Below, one piece after another: positions 58,177 through 64,000 of a stretch of 64,000 nucleotides of DNA. The first letter of the stretch is position 1. Each line of letters opens with the position of its first letter. The translations under genes were made by a program, and so were the position numbers. The notes below the pieces were generated by a model that searched no databases, was not told where the DNA came from, and was given only the letters and a program-made list of their open reading frames with translations. The stretch comes from Photobacterium indicum (GTDB taxonomy: Bacteria > Pseudomonadota > Gammaproteobacteria > Enterobacterales > Vibrionaceae): assembly GCF_003026215.1 (NCBI RefSeq), contig NZ_PYOC01000001.1:930001-994000 (forward strand), in the 5' to 3' direction.

Positions 58177-59004
58177 ATGGCAGCATTAACAGGCGTTACT
58201 GTTTTTATTACCGGCTCTAGCCGAGGAATTGGCCGTGAAATAGCTTTAATTTGTGCTCAACAAGGCGCTAACATTGTTATCGCTGCAAAGTCTGATCAAC
58301 CACATCCTAAACTAGCAGGTACCATTCATAGCGTTGCTCAAGAAGTCGAGGAGGCGGGTGGCAAAGCATTGGCGATTAAGCTGGATGTACGTGATGAAGA
58401 AGCCGTTAACCTTGCAATGCAACAAGCGTTTGAAACCTTTGGTAGTATTGATGTATTAGTGAACAATGCCAGTGCAATAGTACTAACGCGGTTACAAGAT
58501 ACAGATACTAAGCGCTTCGATCTTATTAATTCGATCAATGTGCGTGGCTCATTTGTGTGCTCTAAAGCGGCGATACCGTATTTAAAGAAAAGCCGTAACC
58601 CCCATATTATTACGTTATCCCCGCCTATTAATCTCGCTTCGCATTGGTTGAAACCCTATATTCCCTACACAATCACCAAATATGGCATGACACTGTTAAC
58701 CATGGGTCTAGCCGAAGAATTAAGAGATGACGGCATTTCAGCTGCAACGTTATGGCCGCAAACGTCAATAGCAACAGCGGCGGTTGAATTTGCGATTGGA
58801 AAAGAGCTACTGAAGCATTCAAGAACGCCCCGAATTATGGCTGAAGCGGCGTTAGAGATTATTAAGACAGAAGGCTTACAATTAAGTGGTCAAACATTGA
58901 TTGATGAAGGCTTGCTTAAAGAAAGAGGTTTTACAGATTTCAATCAATATAAGCATGATCCTAATTGTGATGATCTGATGCGTGATCTATTTCTGGATGC
59001 TTAA
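58177..59004 (+). CDS. HSDL2-like short-chain dehydrogenase
   Basis: A 275-residue SDR. Cofactor motif TGSSRGIG near the start, NNAS in the middle, catalytic Ser in ITLSPPIN and YTITK (YxxxK) active site. The string HWLKPYIPYTITKYGMTLLTMGLAEEL is typical for the HSDL2-like branch (hydroxysteroid dehydrogenase-like protein 2), here without the C-terminal sterol-carrier domain of the animal form. ATG 58177 follows AAGGGA; a longer frame to 58117 lacks a site. Substrate unknown. Confidence 0.88.
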   Translation: MAALTGVTVFITGSSRGIGREIALICAQQGANIVIAAKSDQPHPKLAGTIHSVAQEVEEAGGKALAIKLDVRDEEAVNLAMQQAFETFGSIDVLVNNASAIVLTRLQDTDTKRFDLINSINVRGSFVCSKAAIPYLKKSRNPHIITLSPPINLASHWLKPYIPYTITKYGMTLLTMGLAEELRDDGISAATLWPQTSIATAAVEFAIGKELLKHSRTPRIMAEAALEIIKTEGLQLSGQTLIDEGLLKERGFTDFNQYKHDPNCDDLMRDLFLDA

Positions 59005-59169
59005 TGCAAACTATCTGATGTAAGCGTGATAGCTGAGCAGTTATAAAGACTAAATTGTTAGAATCAATAATTTGTATGAACTTAATCACTGCAGGATAAC
59101 TCTTTGCTTGCTAATCTAATTAATAGAGCTTTAGGTTGTATCGGTTGCATCAATAGAAGGGGACGGCTT

Positions 59170-59676
59170 ATGAATTCTCATTTAACAATTACTCTTGCAG
59201 GTAAAGATCACCCACAATTAATTAATCAACTTGCAGCAAAAACCCATGAACTTGGCGGGAAATGGCTAGTAAGTAAAATTAGCCGTTTAGACCAACAGCT
59301 TGTGGGTATTATTAAGGTCGAAATTCCAGACACTTTTGCAGAACAATTAGAGTCAGAATTCAATAAGCTTAGTGATTTTTACGTAAATATTGTAAAAAGT
59401 GATCAGCCGCAGGCATTTGTGAAAATAGAGCACGTTACATTAAAAGTTGAATCGAGCGACCGCCCCGGCATTGTTAACGATATCACCAATATTTTACATG
59501 ATATAGGTATTAACATTGATCGAATTGAAAACCATCGAATTGGGGTGCCAGATTTAGGGAAAACGTTATTTTTTGCTGAACTTTCAATCGATGTACCAAG
59601 CCAAACAAATTTAGAACAATTAATCGAATCTGTTCAACAAGTTGAAGGTGATATGCGAGTCGAAGTTGTTGATTGA
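59170..59676 (+). CDS. gcvR: GcvR-like ACT-domain regulator
   Basis: A 168-residue protein of two tandem ACT domains (about 1-75: LTITLAGKDHPQLINQLAAKT; about 85-165: LKVESSDRPGIVNDITNILHDIGINIDRIE), the layout of GcvR, the glycine-responsive repressor of the gcv genes in E. coli that acts through protein contact with GcvA. ATG 59170 follows GAAGGGG; the frame from TTG 59104 lacks a site. It lies 2.6 kb from gcvT. No gcvA is in the window, and the local XRE/cupin protein is a different type of regulator, so which one it serves is open. Could also be a general ACT sensor. Confidence 0.75.
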   Translation: MNSHLTITLAGKDHPQLINQLAAKTHELGGKWLVSKISRLDQQLVGIIKVEIPDTFAEQLESEFNKLSDFYVNIVKSDQPQAFVKIEHVTLKVESSDRPGIVNDITNILHDIGINIDRIENHRIGVPDLGKTLFFAELSIDVPSQTNLEQLIESVQQVEGDMRVEVVD

Positions 59677-59819
59677 TAAATAGTAATACTAAAGCGCATT
59701 ATTGCCTTACCGTGTAAACAAATGAGTTGTTCGACATTAATTGTTGAGTGACTAAAGTACGGAGTTTCACACTGTATTCGATGTGAACAACACCAACCCA
59801 CAACCACTTCAACCACAAG

Positions 59820-59848
59820 AAGGGTGCTGATAAATCAGTGCCCTTTTT
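59820..59848 (+). terminator. Terminator after GcvR-like gene
   Basis: AAGGGTGCTGAT, loop AA, ATCAGTGCCCTTTTT: stem with two G-T pairs and a T-run. The remainder of 59677-60031 is the presumed promoter region of the patatin gene. Confidence 0.8.
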
Positions 59849-60031
59849 AGTTGATGGCTTTGTATAAACACTGATCCCATTCTCATCGTTTCAATACCTT
59901 CTCGTATTCATTCTATTTTAAAATGTCGCACTTTTCACCCGTCGGTCTTAGTGAGTGTTAACTAAAGTTAAATGAATAGATTGCCATGTACAAATGTCTG
60001 GGAATTATAAACTTTAAGGTTTCGCACAAAC

Positions 60032-62260
60032 ATGAGAATCATAACGATATGGTATGTAGCCTTATATTTTTCATTCAGCTTATTACCAGCGACATTGATT
60101 AGGGCGGATGAATTACCCCCTAAAATTGGTTTAACTCTAAGTGGTGGTGGGGCTAAAGGTGCCGCCCATATTGGGGTTTTAGAAGTACTGGAAGAGTACC
60201 GAATCCCTATCCATGCTGTTACTGGCACCAGTATGGGGGCTTATGTTGGTGGAATGGTGGCTCTAGGGTTAAGTGCTGAAGAAATTAAGCGGCGGACATT
60301 TGACATTAACTGGAGCGATGGCTATTTCGATCGACAGACAAGAAAAGAATTGCAATTAAGAGAGAAAAAAAGAACCGATGAATTTCATTTTTATACTGAT
60401 ATTGGACTATCGCTAGACGGTGAAGTGAAGCCTTTTCCTGGGCTAGTGTTGGGACAGAAAATGGCGAGCATATTACGAAAAGCGACTGGAAACCCACCCA
60501 ACTATGACAGTTTTGATCAGCTTGCTATTCCTTATCGGGCTGTAGCAACAGATCTTGAAACCATTGAACCAGTTGTACTTGATAAAGGAAACCTAGTACA
60601 AGCGATGCAGGCTTCTATGTCTGTTCCTGGGGCGCTAAGGCCAGTTCATATAGACGGTCGGCTTCTTGTTGACGGCGGTATTGTTAATAATATGCCTGTC
60701 GATCAGGTGAAAATACTGGGTGCTGATGTGGTTATTGCTGTGGATCTGAGGGATCAGATGTTTAATATTGAGGATCTTCACTCTGCCGTTACGGTTGTTA
60801 GTCAGCTCACTACCCATATGACTAATAAAGGGACTGACGAACAGATAGCTTTGCTGAAGTTGGAAAAGGATATTTATATCGTACCTGATGTGTCTTTTAT
60901 GGTGGCGACCGATTTCGACTTAATGTATCAGGCCTATAGAAGTGGGCGCAAAGCTGCAATAGCTGTACTACCACAGTTAATGCGTTACCAGCTTAATGAA
61001 AATGACTATGCCCGATATAGAGGAAAGAAAAGAAGCCACCGCTGGAATCCATCAACATATTCCTTTACAAATATCACCATTATTAATCAAACAGCTTTGA
61101 GTGATCACTCTCTATATCAGTGGCTAGCATTGCAGCCAAATCAGGAATATAGCGCTGAAGAGATAGAGCAGGCAATTGACAGGCTTTATGCCAAAGGGAT
61201 CTTTGAAAAGATCACCTACGAGTTTGAGAAAAACGGAAAGCAGTTATCTATTATCGTAGTGGAGAAATCATGGGGACCTGGATATCTCAACCTTAAAGTG
61301 TCTATCGAAAGAGACAATGAAGACAGACCTAATTATGGTGTGGGTGCTGAATATACGTTAACTAATATTACCAATTTGGGCGGAGAGTGGAAGTCTAAGG
61401 TTTTGCTGGGTGTTCAGGATATGCTGGTGAGTGAGCTGTACCTGCCGTTTGACTACCAGCAGCAGTATTTCACCAGTGTGGGGGCTGGTTGGCAAAAGGT
61501 GATTCGGGCGTTTCACAACGTAGACCGTTTCAACCTCGCTCCGGACGAAGTAAAGTATAAATCGTGGAACATTTTTACCGAATTAGGGTGGAACATTCAC
61601 AGAGATAGCAGTCTTGCGATAGGGTTTGATGCCAGTTATAGCGATATCCAAGGTGAGCTTTCCTCGGCGCCTAAACAAGAAGTAGAAAGCTATAGTGGTT
61701 TTGGTGAGTTTAACTACGATAGCCTTGATAGTTTCTTTTTTCCAAATACTGGCAATTTGTTTGATGTACAGCTTGGTTACAGGTACTCCAATTCCGAATT
61801 AGATAGCGGCGATATTTCTGAATCGGTGCCGTATTTAAACACTCAGTTAGTTAAGCCACTATCTTTTGATGACCATACTTTAATTACCGGCCTCAAAGTA
61901 TCTGGCTCAGAGTCAAATGCATTTTATCCGGTTGCGCCACAAAGCCTTGGTGGGCTCTTTAACCTTTCCGGTTTTACTCGTTTTCACTTTACGGGCAACT
62001 ACAGTGCTATAGGTACGTTAATTTACCGTTATCATTTGACTGATGTAGATTTTAAACTCTTTTCGGCACCCTTATATTTGGGAGGCTCAGCTGAACGTGG
62101 TGGCGTTTGGCTAGATGAAGACGATATTAGTTGGGATTCCTCAATCACTGCCGGTAGTTTGTACATCGCGCTTGATACCTTATTGGGGCCTGTCGTTTTA
62201 GCATACGGGAAATCAGAAGATGACAATGGGTCGTTGTATTTTGCGTTTGGTAGCCAGTAA
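60032..62260 (+). CDS. Patatin-like autotransporter, type Vd
   Basis: A 742-residue outer-membrane phospholipase of the PlpD-like type Vd family. A signal peptide (ends about residue 25, RADELPP) is followed by a patatin domain (about 28-310) with GGGAKG (oxyanion, 38-43), nucleophile S67 in GTSMG and Asp of the DGG motif (LLVDGGIVNN). Then a POTRA domain (about 345-420: FTNITIINQTALSDHSLYQW, IEQAIDRLYAKGIFEKITYEF) and an Omp85/BamA-type 16-strand barrel to the C-terminus. It thus carries its own exporter and delivers a lipase to the surface. The ends match the expected layout; substrate unknown. Confidence 0.9.
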   Translation: MRIITIWYVALYFSFSLLPATLIRADELPPKIGLTLSGGGAKGAAHIGVLEVLEEYRIPIHAVTGTSMGAYVGGMVALGLSAEEIKRRTFDINWSDGYFDRQTRKELQLREKKRTDEFHFYTDIGLSLDGEVKPFPGLVLGQKMASILRKATGNPPNYDSFDQLAIPYRAVATDLETIEPVVLDKGNLVQAMQASMSVPGALRPVHIDGRLLVDGGIVNNMPVDQVKILGADVVIAVDLRDQMFNIEDLHSAVTVVSQLTTHMTNKGTDEQIALLKLEKDIYIVPDVSFMVATDFDLMYQAYRSGRKAAIAVLPQLMRYQLNENDYARYRGKKRSHRWNPSTYSFTNITIINQTALSDHSLYQWLALQPNQEYSAEEIEQAIDRLYAKGIFEKITYEFEKNGKQLSIIVVEKSWGPGYLNLKVSIERDNEDRPNYGVGAEYTLTNITNLGGEWKSKVLLGVQDMLVSELYLPFDYQQQYFTSVGAGWQKVIRAFHNVDRFNLAPDEVKYKSWNIFTELGWNIHRDSSLAIGFDASYSDIQGELSSAPKQEVESYSGFGEFNYDSLDSFFFPNTGNLFDVQLGYRYSNSELDSGDISESVPYLNTQLVKPLSFDDHTLITGLKVSGSESNAFYPVAPQSLGGLFNLSGFTRFHFTGNYSAIGTLIYRYHLTDVDFKLFSAPLYLGGSAERGGVWLDEDDISWDSSITAGSLYIALDTLLGPVVLAYGKSEDDNGSLYFAFGSQ

Positions 62261-62282
62261 ATTCAACACCTATTCTCGTACT

Positions 62283-63230
62283 TTACCGAGCTAGGTGTCG
62301 TTGGCTGCGTTTTTCTAAACGACTAAATAATAGTGATAGCCCCAAACATAACACCAGATACCCTGCACCCACTAGTAGCCAAATCTCGAAGATCAGCCCT
62401 GATGAATTAGCCATTTCACTGCCAACAAAGGTCATTTCTTGAATTGAGATGAGTGAGATGATCGAAGAATCTTTCACCAACGAGATAAACTGACCCGCTA
62501 ACGGTGGCACTATGCCCGCAAAAGCTTGTGGAAATATCACATCACGAAAGCGGTTCCATCGTGAAAGGCCTAAAGAATCGGCAGCTTCCCATTGCCCTTT
62601 TGCAATCGCATCAAGCCCTGAACGTACAATCTCAGCAATGTAAGCGGCAGATATTAAGCCAACACAGAGTACGCCTGAAAATAGGTTTTCCCATAATTTG
62701 GACGAACCAAATAAGAAGTGCTGTAAGCCATTAGTATCGCTAGTATGGTAGCGAAGTGTATCTGCAAGCCCAATCGCAGGAACCAATTGGCTTGAAATAA
62801 AAAAGTAGAAGATAAAAACAAAAACAAGCGGTGGAATATTCCGAACAAGTTGAATGTAAGCTTGTGCCGGTAGCCGTAAAATCATCAATGATGAACGACG
62901 AGCAAGGCCGAGAAATAAACCGAGTAAACCCGCAAATATCATTCCCCATAAACTTAGGCGAATAGTGGTCACAAATCCTTGAAAGAAGTAGGGGAGCTCG
63001 CCTGGTTTGCCTGCCGAGAATATCAGCTCTATAGCTTTATGCCAGCGCCATTGATAATGAATGCCAGCAGAAGATTGAACATAAATCCAACCAATAAATA
63101 CGCTGATAATAGCAAGTAACATCCAATCAAGTTTATTGAGTTTAATTCTTGAAAAGAATGGCAGCAGCGCCGAGATATTGCTTCTCGGCGTGCTTTTTTT
63201 GAATGTGTTTTTAATGTTGCTTTGCGACAA
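62283..63230 (-). CDS. Polar amino acid ABC transporter permease
   Basis: A 315-residue inner-membrane permease of the HisM/GltJ family. The EAA-type loop (GLDAIAKGQWEAADSLGLSRWNRF with VIFPQAFAGIVPP) and about six helices are present, with the 'RNIPPLVFVFIFYF' signature. It starts 2 bp beyond the stop of the binding-protein gene, an operon. There is no second permease, and no ATPase gene follows, since the patatin gene is convergent; the ATPase must be upstream beyond the edge or elsewhere. Confidence 0.9.
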   Translation of the reverse strand: MSQSNIKNTFKKSTPRSNISALLPFFSRIKLNKLDWMLLAIISVFIGWIYVQSSAGIHYQWRWHKAIELIFSAGKPGELPYFFQGFVTTIRLSLWGMIFAGLLGLFLGLARRSSLMILRLPAQAYIQLVRNIPPLVFVFIFYFFISSQLVPAIGLADTLRYHTSDTNGLQHFLFGSSKLWENLFSGVLCVGLISAAYIAEIVRSGLDAIAKGQWEAADSLGLSRWNRFRDVIFPQAFAGIVPPLAGQFISLVKDSSIISLISIQEMTFVGSEMANSSGLIFEIWLLVGAGYLVLCLGLSLLFSRLEKRSQRHLAR

Positions 63231-63232
63231 AG

Positions 63233-64000
63233 TTATTGTCCCTCAGAGATCTGGTTTTGCCAATCAAGTGTTGTGAACCAGTAATCGTGACGCTCTTTTA
63301 ACCAGCCATCTTCGGTACGAAGTAAAATCCAGTTGTTGAAGAAATTAAGTAGGTCAAATTCACCATGACGAATGGCAAATGCTTCAGAGCCACGGCTTAA
63401 ACGATCGGTTAATGGAATAAAAAGCTTTTCATTATACTGAATAGCCATTTGCTCTGGCTTAGGTGATGATGCAAGAACAGCGTGTGCGTTGCCATTAAGT
63501 ACTTCTTGGAATGCTTGTGCATCATCATCAAACTGACGAAGCTTGGCTTTTGGAAAGTATTTTTTTGCTGTTTCTACCGTGAAAGCACCACGGCGAACAG
63601 AAAGTGTAACACTGCGCTTGTTGTAATCGGCAATTGTTAATTTGTCTGCAGATTTTTCTTTATTTGCTGCTAACTGCACGCCAGAGTGTGCATAAGGCGC
63701 GGTAAATAAAACGCTCATATTACGTTGTGGTGTAATTGATAGACCACCGATGATGACATCAAACTTACCTGCAAGTAGGGCTGGAATAATACCATCCCAT
63801 GCAGTAGGGATGAACTCAACTTTTAAGCCTGCATCTTTAGCAAGGCGGCGAGCAACATCGACTTCAAAACCGACAAGTTCACCTTGTTTATCACGCATGG
63901 CCCAAGGAACGAATGTTGAAAGCCCCACACGTAATGTACCGCGCTCCTTTATATCAATGAGTGTACTTTTTTCTGCTGCAAAGGCGTTTGTGCCCATCAT
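63233..64000 (-). CDS. Amino acid ABC transporter binding protein, partial
   Basis: At least 255 residues of a periplasmic polar amino acid-binding protein (family 3, SBP_bac_3), cut by the window edge at its N-terminus. The retained start (MMGTNAFAAEKS) is the end of a signal peptide with cleavage after AFA. Core strands read RGTLRVGLSTFVPWAMRDKQGELVGFEVDVARRLAKDAGL and LLAGKFDVIIGGLSITPQRN, which fix the family. Immediately upstream of the permease gene. Ligand not determinable; several acidic/polar amino acids are possible. Confidence 0.92.
   Translation of the reverse strand: MMGTNAFAAEKSTLIDIKERGTLRVGLSTFVPWAMRDKQGELVGFEVDVARRLAKDAGLKVEFIPTAWDGIIPALLAGKFDVIIGGLSITPQRNMSVLFTAPYAHSGVQLAANKEKSADKLTIADYNKRSVTLSVRRGAFTVETAKKYFPKAKLRQFDDDAQAFQEVLNGNAHAVLASSPKPEQMAIQYNEKLFIPLTDRLSRGSEAFAIRHGEFDLLNFFNNWILLRTEDGWLKERHDYWFTTLDWQNQISEGQ

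Overview
The window reads as a chromosomal segment of a marine gamma-proteobacterium of the Vibrionaceae, most likely Photobacterium. The inference rests on AT-rich DNA with Vibrio-like protein sequences, on the block malT / malP-malQ-glgB, on the split glycine-cleavage locus (gcvP-gcvH-glyA facing an XRE/cupin regulator and gcvT), and on short intergenic repeats of the type ATACCCAAGC...CTCAAGGTGC. Both the mal and gcv blocks sit on chromosome II in Vibrio cholerae, so this may be a second chromosome. No species assignment is possible from the sequence alone.

Layout. 1-4.15 kb is accessory: the C-terminal remnant of an ISL3-like transposase, two tiny overlapping genes of unknown function, and a compact module of an SF2 helicase, a winged-helix/coiled-coil protein and a divergent C-protein-like XRE regulator with a palindromic operator candidate. 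It ends at a tRNA operon (Ser-Thr-Tyr-Gly, minus strand, 4.2-4.63 kb). 4.9-7.1 kb carries an M14 metallopeptidase and a family II pyrophosphatase that, unusually, begins with a signal peptide. 7.2-13 kb is a C4-dicarboxylate/aspartate module: malic enzyme, an SDF-family symporter, a HypT-like LysR regulator and aspartase. 13.8-16.5 kb is modABC behind a ModE-like palindrome. 16.5-19.4 kb is a DUF1501-DUF1800 pair with a Tat signal.

20.4-32.8 kb holds envelope functions: a CAP-domain lipoprotein, a DedA-LssY protein with a glycosyltransferase, an AaeAB-like efflux pair with a divergent LysR, a two-gene M16 peptidase pair, a hydrolase, a small membrane protein, an outer-membrane barrel and a DUF4336 protein. 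32.8-43.1 kb is the maltodextrin/glycogen block: MalT divergent from malP-malQ-glgB, with MalT boxes and a possible 12-codon leader ORF between them.

43.4-47.4 kb contains a PAS chemoreceptor gene broken by a -1 frameshift exactly where a perfect 30-bp palindrome has formed, a DUF535/VirK-like protein and an orphan protein with a hydrophobic C-terminus. 47.5-56.6 kb is the glycine-cleavage locus: gcvP, gcvH and glyA leftward; a regulator, an AGCS amino-acid/Na+ symporter and gcvT rightward. Then come a small conserved-looking protein, a GST, an HSDL2-like SDR and a GcvR-like two-ACT-domain protein. The window closes with a type Vd patatin autotransporter and an amino-acid ABC permease and binding protein, the latter cut by the edge.

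The best candidates for something undescribed are the helicase/wHTH/XRE module (1.3-3.9 kb) and the orphan gene at 46.65 kb. The clearest unusual sequence event is the palindrome-associated frameshift at 43.49 kb. No CRISPR array, rRNA, complete insertion sequence or glycine riboswitch was seen.
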